Shown: in pieces, positions 45,438 to 57,400 of the stretch
Numbering within the stretch: the first letter of the stretch is position 1
How the letters are laid out: each line of letters starts with the position of its first letter
From: Plutella xylostella
Lineage: Eukaryota; Arthropoda; Insecta; Lepidoptera; Plutellidae
Assembly (NCBI RefSeq): GCF_932276165.1
Contig: NC_063995.1
Coordinates: 5,580,001-5,644,000 of the forward strand
Length of the DNA: 64,000 nt
Direction: 5' to 3'
Notes under the pieces: generated by a model
The model's database searches: none
Told to the model about the DNA's origin: nothing
Seen by the model: the letters and a program-made list of their open reading frames with translations, nothing else
Made by a program: the position numbers and the translations under genes

Positions 45438-48400
45438 CTAATATTCGAAAGTTGTTGATGTCGGAACCACCTCCAGCACCATTTGAAGAAAAACTGTTAT
45501 CTTATCTGAAAAGAAAAAAATAGGTCAGTAAGTAAAGCACACAATTAACTAAATGATTTATATGTTTTGCATTGCATTCGTATATGTACCACACACATTG
45601 CTGCTAACTAACACCATGGTTTATACCTATCTGTACTTCAGAGGAAGACAGTAATAAATCGCCTTTTTAGTACCTTTTCTTTCACTTATGTGATAAAGCT
45701 CATCCACGCGATCTCAATATACTTACTTAGTAAAAATAAACTATAAAAGTGGACTTATTACTGTCTCGAAATGCAACAAAACAGTACTAATGGTACAGGG
45801 TTAACGCGGCCTGGGTGACCCAGCTTACATGTACGTTCAGCTGCATAAGTAGCTATACACTTTTGTTCCTTGTCAAACTAGCTACTGTTAAACATTGTTA
45901 GTTTGTTAAACTAACAATGTTTTGGTAGGCAGTTTGTGAGTTTGACAAGGTATAAAAGCGTACAGCTACTTATGCAGCTGATTGTACTTGTATTGTAATA
46001 AACATAATCATTTACTCTTCACACTCATATAGTTAAGACATAGACATTACCCATGAACGGCAGCGAGTACCCCCACTTGACGAAGGGCAGGTACACCAGC
46101 AGGCCGGCGAGGATGAAGGCGGCCGCGTACAGGTACTCCCACTCCGGCTTGTCTATGATGGGCGCCACCACCAGGTATGTGGAGACGAAGAGGACCAGGT
46201 ACGGGATCACTATCGGCACCTGCGAGGAAGAGATGTTATAAACTAGAGTTGATGATGACAGTCCCTGGAGCCTACAGGTGGGTTGTCTTGTCATGAAACT
46301 GTTAGGGCTGATAATGATAGTTAGGTACTATGTGTATTTGTAAAGGTAAGTCAGGCCCCTTTAACTTTCTACAACAGGTAGGTACTTATTTAATTTAAAA
46401 ATATTCAAAACTGTATTTTGGTGAAAGTTTCAGAACGTTAAAAGCAAGCCTAAACTTAGATGAATATCCCCTTAGTTGTACTAGATGAAAAAGACCGAGG
46501 ATACAGAGCCAGGAAAAATCATTAATTAAATACAAATAATAATTTATTTTACCAAATACAAATAATTTTATCAGTGGAGTATTATTATCAGATGATGATG
46601 AGCTAGTTAGGCTAGTTAGAACTAGGTGCTTGGGTCACTTTATCAAAATGTAACTTTTACCGTGATACATTTTATGTTTTTTTTTCAATAAGTACATGTA
46701 TATTTATTTGTATTCTATGATAATGCCAATCAATTTAATTAATCACCTTGTAAGGCCTAGGCGCATGCGGCTTGGTGTAGCGCATGACTATCAGCGCCAG
46801 CATCGCGCCGCCGTAGAAGATCCACGCCGTGAACGAGAAGAAGTCGATCAGCGAGTCGATGGTCCCGTACAGCACCATCGCTACCGCTATCAGCGACTGC
46901 GGGGTAATAAGAGACATTGGTGAGTTTAATTAAACTATTAGGTCAGCTTGGTAGCGTATTAGTTAATACTATATGGGGTGTATCGTCGTGCTGAAAGTAT
47001 TAGCCAGTCTGCGTAGGGAACGGGCCAGTCAGATTGGCGTCCGACAACTGCCACATATTCAATCACATAACACCTCCCTAAAGAACTAGAAAAAGTTAGT
47101 TTTTGTCTACAGCTCAAGTATATTGCTTCTCTATAGGCTAGAGGTATTTTCCAAACGAAGAAATTCGTTTGCAAAATATCGAGATGTAGAGGAGTGAAGA
47201 AGACAACTCACGTGGAATATGAGTCCGGGCGCGGGCGTGAAGCGGCGCACGTGCACGTACGACAGGATGTCCAGCAGGTGCCCCTCCCGCGACGCCGCGA
47301 AGCACAACCTGGAAGTTAAATAAACTTTAAAAAGAGATGTAAGTAATAGGTATGTAAAAAAACTGCGAATCGGTGACATGCGAGCTAGCAATACGCGCGA
47401 TTAGAGAGGGAGAGATAGGTGTACAATTTGGCAATAAGACGTCGTATGTTCGTTGTGTTGAAGCTATAATTCCTGTCGATGCGCATCAAGAGTCACCTCT
47501 TTGATTGAATCTACTGAGACAGTGATTCTTTGGATTTGGTGACCATAATGAAATACCTACTCTACTGCCCGGTATGATTCATACACTACAAAATAGGGCA
47601 GAGACTGGCGTATAGGTATATGATCCCCGGAGAATCCAAGGATCTCATATCATGACTCACACCTACACATGTATCAATAGGTTGTAGGTAAGTACTATGA
47701 TAGAAAGAGAGTAGGGAGACCTACCTTCCAGCAACAAATAGCGTGCCGTTTGCCGACCCAAACGTCGATATCGTGACCGCCAGCGGCATCAGCCAGGCCA
47801 TGGGCCCGAGCAGGCGGTTGCCGAACGTCACCGCCACCGCCTCGCTGTCCGTCATCTCACTGACCGACATCACCGCCAGGTACGACACGTTCACGAGCGC
47901 GTAGCAGAGAGTGACGAGCGGGATGCCGATTATTATACTTAGTGGCAGGTTCCTGTTGGGTAAGGGCTGGGTGAGCAGGTTGTTGGTTAGCTTTACTTAT
48001 CGGACGTGTGTAGTTGGATTCACGAAAGATGACCAATAATGGGGAAATAATAATAGGGACTTAGCATGCTTTAAAAGCACATAAGACGGATTCAGCGGAT
48101 AGCTCCATCCACGAAACGTTGCATTTTTTAATAAATCTGTAAAGACAACATGAAAATTGGTCAACTTAAGTGAATCCAACTCTATATCGTCGTTTGTGGC
48201 TGTTAAGTTTTTGTCGCATCGTATATTGAAGCATATAACTAGTCAGGTCAAATCTTTAATGTACCTAATGTTTGTCTTCACAAGCCATTAAAATATTAAT
48301 ACTTTAGTCCCATTTTCATGTTAATGTAGAGCAATTGTAAATTATTTTCCCGACAAGCCGTTTTATGTCAGAAAACGAAACTCGGCACTAACATAAATCA

Positions 48401-51400
48401 AATAAGCAATATTTTAATGCAAAGTATGTGCATAAAATGTGTGAAAATTTACAAATGCTACTAAAAGTCAGTAAATTTAGATACTAAACAGCTAGCTACA
48501 TACTAAATAGTTTCGGGAACGTGATAGCTTTCATCAACTGCAGTAAAATAGTCTATATTCATCTTACCTAACAACTACCTACTATAGGTATTATTATCCT
48601 ATTATAAGTAGATGTTATAATTCTGCCGTAAAGCTAAAATCATTAAAATCCATTAAGAAAACAACAAATCCCACTTACTTAGACGGATTCTTAATTTCCT
48701 CCGTGACATAGTTGAGGTTGTTCCAGCCGTCGTAGGCCCACAGGCCCGTGTAGAAGGCGGTGGCGATGTTGCCGAACGTGGCCGTGCTACTGGCGAAGTT
48801 TGGCTCCTGTAAATGTCGCGTATTACCTGCACCATACGGACACAACCACCGTCAGTCGCTTCCAAAACTGTTTAGTTAATAGGGATGTTGGCGGGTGATG
48901 GGTGCTCAGTCCATTGCAGCTGTTGAGTCAGATTGTTATGCTTGTAATGGATCGTAGCGATGCGATGACCGGGGTGGATTGTGGATTAAAATGAGGGATG
49001 TCTAGCTCAGGCTAAAGAGTTTAGAAAGCTTTGGTTGAAGGCGATGTAGACTCAAGCCGCACGCGATTGTTGATCTCAGATGGTATCAATTCTTCACTGC
49101 AATGGACTTAAATGACATCATGTTGTAGGCAGATGAAGTGAGCGGGTAATCATTGTTACGTAAGTAAATAAATAATCACAAATAGAGAATAACTCATCTT
49201 ACATCAGTTAGTAAAAATGTAGGAAGTGGTTACCTAATATCAATTTATAAGCTCCTCCACAAACGATAATGGCGATGGCGACGAGCTTGGCGGCCGTGAA
49301 GATGTTCTGCACGTTGGTGGCCAGGTTCACGCTGTAGCAGTTCACTGCCAGAATCATCACTGTGAACAACAATAGTAATAACTATTACAATATTTAATTA
49401 ATGGTGCAGAAATATACTCAGTTATATTTTGGGATGCAGATTATCTAGTTACAGACTTTGCACAGCGTGTAGGTGAAAGCTTTCGCTGTATGAATGTGAT
49501 GTAACAAAATGTAACGCGCGTAGTGATCTTCTCATGGCACCATCGGAAAATCATCAGACCTCAATCGCCCAGTGCTGGCCATATGCCTGTCCCACCACAC
49601 TTTATCTTCGGCCACCTTCATCCACCGCTACCTATTGAGGTCGGTTGCTGGTCGTCGGTCCAGCGTGCTAGAGGGACTCCCTCACTACGCTTGCTATTTT
49701 ATATATCGTATAAAAATTCGTGTGGACTCTACTGGGGCACATAACGCTGAGGACAGCCTTTGCAATAGAACATAACAGAAGCTACATAAAAAAAAAACCG
49801 GCCAAGTGCGAGTCGGGCTCGCGCACAAAGGGTTCCGTAGCTTAAATCAACCTATCTCAAAAACTATAAATCTCTTATAGTATACCAAATCGTAGATAGT
49901 AGATCAAACCAAAAATCGTTGAAAGAGTTAATTAGCATGCATCACCTCTATTTTTTTTAGAATTTTATACCCCGTAGTTATAAAAATAGAGGGGGGGGGG
50001 ACATACTTTTTACGACTTTGAGAGCTGATATCTCAAAAACCGTTCACTTTAAGAAAAATGTTTTTTAGAAAACTTTATATCATTTTAAAAGACCTTTCCA
50101 TTGATACCCCACACGGGTATGTACATCGAAAAAAAAAATTTCATCCCTCAGTTACATGTATGGGGGGCCCCACCCCCAATTCTTTTTTTTACTATTTAGT
50201 GTCATATTTTTGTAGCGGTTCATACAACACATATTCCCATCAAATTTCATCACTGTAGTACTTATAGTTTCCGAGTAAATCGGCTGTGACAGACGGACAG
50301 ACGGACAGACGGACAGACGGACATGACGAAACTATAAGGGTTCCGTTTTTGCCATTTTGGCTACGGAACCCTAAAAACCATCCACCCTTACCAATAGAGA
50401 TGACAGCGACGAGTTTGACGAGCGACACGGGCGGCTCGCACTCGGACACGAACGGCTCCACCGCGTACTTGGCGAAGCTCAGGCAGATGATGGCCATCTG
50501 CGACGGCTTCAGCACCAGCGTCGACACCTGGAGCAGAACCGGGGTTGTCAAATACTGCCAGAATGGGCACAGTTGGGAGTAAGGGCTGCTACTCATAAAC
50601 GGATAATTAAAGCAATGGACATCATCATTACCATCGTGGCCCACCGAGGTCTCCACTCGTTTACGTTTACCCCACCGGTGTTCTGCTCTTCAGCTAGCAG
50701 TAGATTTTAAAAGCTTGAATCCGAAAATGTCGGTTACTTTAGAAGTTCATAAGAATGAGTATGAGTGGCGGCAGGCGTTGTTACATCAATGGAAAACCTA
50801 ATCGAATGTTCTGTACTTTGTTCAGATTTTGGTACTTACCCAAGAGAACAGGAACGCCGGGGGTCCCCCGAATGCGTCCATGAAGTAGGCGTACTCCGCG
50901 CCCGAGGACGTGTTCATGGTTCCCAGCTCCGCATACGCCAATGCGCCTGCCGAATTAGTGTCGCACTTATTGAAAAGGTCAATGAAATAGGAAACAAAAG
51001 AAGAGCGGAACGCCACTATAATATAATTATGTATATATGTAGTAGTAAAGGGCCAGATAGATGTCCGAGTAAGTACGCGGCTCGACGGCTTTTTTCGCCC
51101 GTTTGTCGCCGTAAATTCTCGTACTACACAAACAAAAAAGTTCGTCGAGCTTTAAGTACCTAACTACGCGTACTTACTCTTACGTATACTTATCTAATTA
51201 TCTATACATACAATTGTAAATAATGTATTAGATGCACAGAAGTAATATTGACTCACCTAACAGAGAGAGCAGACCACACGCCATCCATATGATGAAGCTG
51301 ATGCCCACTGAGCCCGTCCGCTCCAGCAGCCCAGAGGGCGACACGAATATTCCAGATCCTGAAACATAATTAACACATGTGAGTAACATGAATATTTACG

Positions 51401-54400
51401 CTACTTTTTATGCATTTGTTGAGTAATTGTTTTATTTTAGATTTAAGTTTAAATGTAGCTAAGTAGGTATATCGAATTAGTGTAAACGGCAATTTTAGTT
51501 TAAATAATATATATTTTTTAGCTTCATTATGATTTTATACAGTACTTTCTGAATGCAATATACTTACTTATTATAATACAACAATACGGGTAAAATAATA
51601 ATAAGTACCTACTGCTCTCACGTAAGTATACAGGGTGTTGCAAAATTGGTATATTAAGCCGAAATGGGTCCACACAACTTATCCCGGAGATAACGTTTTC
51701 GATGTTGGAATCGGGCGCACGACATTTTTATCGTCCCATACAAAATTTAATCCATATTTTAGTCTGTATCGTTTTTGGCAACCCTACGTTCTAATATCAT
51801 TACGTCAAAAGCTGACGTGTTTATTGTAAACAAAAACATAACCTCAAAAACATATGATAAATCGGAGGCCGCAAATTAGAAATATGACTGATTAGAAACA
51901 CAAGAGTATGTTTGGAATTTGTACGTTTTACCTCCCTAGTTTTGAAACATTGCAATAAGAACATTCTTGGGATACAATCAAAGAAAAACATACCTAGTTA
52001 ATTCCAAAGTTCAATCCATTTTCACAACAATCCTTTTCCACAACAAACACAACACTACATCTTCAACTCTTCACAGACATCTGATGAACCACCGCAGCCT
52101 CAAATAATCACATTAATCACATTCCACTTTCACAATACTAACTGTTTTGAAGTAATACTTAACACGAAAAACAACAAAACACTTGAACCACGAGAAAAAG
52201 GTTAAATCGGTCAGACTTGTGTAAGTTCCAAGTGTTTCGGTTTAATTATGCTAATGTTTAAATCCGCACTGAATCTCGATTATAATTATTCCTATGAACT
52301 TCCAAATTAGTTACTAGTAATATTATTTAGTAAACATAAAAAAGCAGAAAGCAATTTTTCCACCCGTTGCCATATTGTTGCCTTGTTGCCAATAGAGAAA
52401 ATAAACTAACTACGATGTTGCCAGTAACTAGTAAGTCGAAGACCCGTTCCCGTTTCCGGCATTTTTATTTCGTCGGATTTCATAACCCAATTAAATAAAC
52501 AGAAATAGTTTTACTAAGTATTTTTTTTCACTGTCTATTATTTACGTAATATTAGAGACAAGTAAAAATAAATACCGGCGTGAACTCGCATTTTACGCTT
52601 TCGCGGCGCGAGTGTAGCGCGGGCTTAAAGAATAAAATATTTAAAAATGAACGGATCGGTTTCCATAGGTACGTGATTTTATAAGGTCGTTGACACTCGT
52701 TGATATGTAGGTCACTGTGTCACGATAGGGTTGTTGGTACCCAGTTTTCGAGTAAAACTTTGGACGTTAATTACTCAAAAACGGTAACGTATTTTGAGAT
52801 TGTGACTTCTTTCCCGGGCTTAGATATAACATGCTGCATATGCTGGTTTCGGCTTGATATACCCTTTTTGCAACACCCTGTATAGGTAATCAGGTATAAT
52901 AAATGGTATTGAATCCATCTTTTATAAATAGTGGACTTAGGTAATATCTATGTATTTCTGAACAAAATGTTATAAATTTGCATAATCATACGTGAAAATG
53001 CATTGAATGACTTAAACTAACGTTACTTTTTACTTATGCGAAAAATGGATGAAAAATCTAACTAAATTTACAGTTTCATTAAAAGTATGCAAATTTTATT
53101 CATTGCTGCAATAAAAAATACAGGCAAAAATAACTTATCAATACAAAAAAATATATACTTATTGCAGACAATAATTAATATGAAACATTGTATTTTATAA
53201 AGACGTAAGTAGACGCTTTACATAAGTATGTACTAACTTGAATATTTAAAATCTATTTTTATGCTCAGCCGACAATAATTAACTTACTTACGTAAATGAT
53301 CATAAAGTAGGTCGTACCTATCATGGTGCCGACGATTAGAGCCACCCCACTGAAGAGTCCCACCCGTCTCTTGAGGTGAACAGGGTCGTCCGCAGCTGCG
53401 TCCGACCCCTCCAGCTGAAACATATGAAATATACCATGTGGTTACAGTATTTAGGCATACTACATAAATAATCTTATCATCATAGCAATAACGGTGGCGA
53501 GGTTTTGTGTTAGTTCCAATGAAATAGAGACCCTATGCCCTATACAATACCTAGGCATGCAGAATATAATTGTCATAATACAGGTTTAATATTCACATTC
53601 CTCGTCATAGCTATGTCTAGATTAGGTCATGTTTGAATACTTTTTATATTGCTGCTGCAAATATTCTCGTGAAATGCATTCTTGCACTTGAAATCAGAGC
53701 ACTTACGCTGCAGAATTTCAAAGCACGATTGCTTACTTAGAAATTCAGCGAAGTTTGAAAACTCGGTTTCGCAAACTTCGCCTTCTGCCCTGACTAGTGC
53801 CTAGCAAACGATCGTTCAAGGCTAAGAGTGTTTAGTATAATAGCTGATAGATGCAGGGGGGTCTCTCTATATGACGGAAAACGAAGTTTGGGAGAGCTGC
53901 TGCGTGAGCCACGACTCTATCTCGTGGTATTAAACGTGCAGTTTGCACAACATCTCTTATCGTTCGTTTTTCGTCAGTATAGAGTAACCCTCCCGATATG
54001 TTAGTTCTGCATCGTAAGGGACAAATTGTAATTTAAGAGGCAACTATAAACGAAGATAATAAATTCTTGTTGAGCCGAGCGCGCAGTATCCTCAGTGGAG
54101 TGGATAAATGGCGCATTAAACGCTGATACCTACAACCACACTTTAGCTTGTGGTTGTAGGTATGTCGCAGGCATCTGGTTTTATCTCCTGTTTGATTGAA
54201 CCGCTAGCCCGTTCATTGGATGACGCTACTCAGTTGAATGACTAAAGAACAACTCGTCAAGTGGTTGACTGTAACGTCCAACGTCTTGACTGAAAGTTAT
54301 TCAGCGAAGTCGTTAAATGGGATATAGTATAGCAACTTTGTAATGTCTGGTTAGGATGAACATGACCAGACAAGATTCAACAAAAAGACTATGTTACAAA

Positions 54401-57400
54401 GCTCTCATCTCACAAATTAACTAAACAATAACAATAAACGTACCTTGATATTGTTGTTCATAATTATCCAGTTTCAGCACATTTTTTTCTTTGAAATTAT
54501 CCGCCGGCGGTTTAATAATAGGTAAATCCATGTTGTCACACTATTTTAACATAAATAACGCACTTTAAAGCTAATTTATTTGCAAAAAAAAACAATACAA
54601 GTGGTTTTTGTGTCAGCTGTTCGCTGTTAGACGCCATATTTGTTTTATTCACCACCTGACTGATTTTAAGTCCGCTAACTAGTTGGACGTTTTGTGACGC
54701 TTGTACAATCAACGTTCGGCCTAGTCATACAACTGAATAGCGTCATCCGATGGACGGGCTAGCGGTTCAATCAAACAGGAGATTAAACCAGATGCATGCG
54801 ACAGGTATATAACGAGAATTTACTAAACATACCTAACGAATGGAGAGTAAAATACTTATATCAAAAATGGTTTTGCAACCTACTTTTGTGGACGCTACTC
54901 ATAAATCTTATGTATTTAAGTACTTACAATATTATGACTATGTACCTATAACGTTAACAATACTTTACATAAATATATGAGGACATTCATCATGTTTTTA
55001 TAGGTAGCTACTTACATACATAGAGAAGTAGAGTAAACTCTATTTTGACAATACTCGCATAGCCCTCAGTAAGTTTATATGCATCCAGCAATGACTCCTT
55101 GCATCAATCCGGGTTGTGTGGTCAGGTCACATAGTTACTACAAGAAGAAGCCTCTCCGAGTGACGTATCAACTGTACGGTTTACGGATACCGTGCTGGCC
55201 AGTCAGCGACCAACATCTAAATCTAATCTAAACACTTCCATCACACTGAAAAACGCTTGTCCACCTTAATATTTAAAACCGACACTCTAAGAAGAGGGAG
55301 AAAAATAATATGAGCTTTTATTACCTTGTCTCCTGGGTTGAGGCCATCGCCGAGCGCTCCCGCCGCGCCGTCCTCGGCGTCGAGGCCTGTGGAGCAGCCG
55401 CGCCATACCAGTCCGCCTTCGTGTGTGCCCCCTGAGGACAACACACCGCATGAGGGAGAGCACCAATCAGAGACAAGCGCATGAGAGAGATGGTTAAAAA
55501 ACACCAATCATAAAACTAAGAGCAAGTGCCTTTTTCGCGTGGTTTAGCCGTCAGCCATAGGAATTCTCCCTCAGGAACCACGTTATGATATGGCCTATAT
55601 GATGCTATGCTAAATTATTTTCACAATTTGAGGCAAGATCCGTTAAAAATCTAAAACATGCTTTTCATAATAAATACCTCTACATTTACGAATACCGAAC
55701 TTCCAGGAATTCCTTTGATGATAACATTATACCCAGTTATCTACAGCTATGTTTACATAATGCCTGTAAACTTGGTTCTCCGTAACAGCTGGCACACTCG
55801 GTATGCAGTTGTGGCCTAGACTTGACCTAGTTGTTCCGGATAATCTAGACCTTGTGGGTCAGGGGTGCGTTTACCAAGTTTACTGAAAGCTCATACTCAA
55901 TCCTGAAGTTTTCAAGGGTTCACTGTCTTTCACTAGATTATAAGTACTCACACAATATTTTTTCTTTTTCCAAATTTATTTTATTTGACATTAAAGATTA
56001 CTGTAATTTAACACCAATAAAAGAAAACACAGTTTGTATTTAAACATTAAATGCTCGCTTAATTTAAATTTCCAGAATCAAACATAAAAATTGCAGGATC
56101 ACTGCAGTGTTTAGGCTATCTGGATAGGTATCTATGTGAACAACGCTTGTCGATTTCCTTTATCTTTATTGTTCCTGCCTGATATAAATCGAAGTTTAGT
56201 GTGTCATTCATTACGCGATTTGTGCAAGGCCGTCGTCTATACCTATAACCTACGTATTAATAGACTATTGATTACTTGGACAACATTAGATCATACATGT
56301 GGGATTACCCTAAGTAGCACTATAAATTATAAAGAGTACTTTACCTATAATGAATAGGTAATATCCTCGTTTGGGTACTGTTTATAATTCAAATATGTAG
56401 AATATTTTATGGTAGTAGCGTTTTTACGCAAAGATTTGGAATGCCTGTAAGTACCACTAGGGTACCTTTTGCTTGTCTAAGTATTAACAGCAATAAAAAT
56501 TAACTTGTTAAGTTTACAAATCAAGAGCCAACATAAATAATAAATTTTCTGCCAAGTCCCCCTAGATTAGCCCCGAAATTGAAGCTCACCTACCCGCTGC
56601 GTTAATTGGCTTGTCTACAATCTCCAAACTTTTATTACAATTAGGAAACCCAGGGATTATTTTGTAAATGTAAATTATTGGGCCAACTGTGAATAATAAA
56701 CTCTTTTTTACGCAACATACAGACAAGAGGAGCACTAAAATACCAATTTTAATGTTGTCTGGGGTGTCAAGATACGGCGCAATGCCATTGCCAATGATTT
56801 TAATTGTTAGTGCACGCTGAGATATAGTGCCAAAGTGCCAAACATTGTTTATAAGGACAAGTACCTGACGCGTAATACGAGTAGGTGTCCTTTATTTGAT
56901 GGCTTTTTCCGGTATTGTAGGTTCGAACCTAAACCCGAGAGTGCCAAAACTACCAACTAACCCCCTTATTCATAAAAAAAAGTTACTGCTGGACGCTTTA
57001 GCTAATGAACTGTTTTGTCACTCTCTGACAGAGAACAATTTGTTCTTTGACAGAGAGTGACAACACAGTTAAATAACTAAAGCGTCCAGTAACTTTTTTA
57101 TGAATAAGGGGTTAAGTGTATTTACTACAGACCTAGAAAGAAAGCACTAGACTGGAACTAAGTATATTATTTCGTTTCTCCATGAAGCACTTTCGAGGAC
57201 TAGGTATAATTCGGTGAACGAGTTCAATCGTCCGGTGTCGATGATTTTTCAGAACCATAATGGGCAACGTCATCCTAAATCATCATCACAGATCGGAAGT
57301 TTAAAACATGTTTAATTAAGTTTAAGAAAAAGTTTACCTGAATGCTTTTTTTCTTGTTGAAATTGTGCAATAAGCTGAAGTTTGTATATAATCGTGTTAG

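Noticed and set aside
50286..50582. 98-codon plus-strand ORF
   Set aside because: It runs through the gacagacgga repeat and the antisense of an SLC7 exon.
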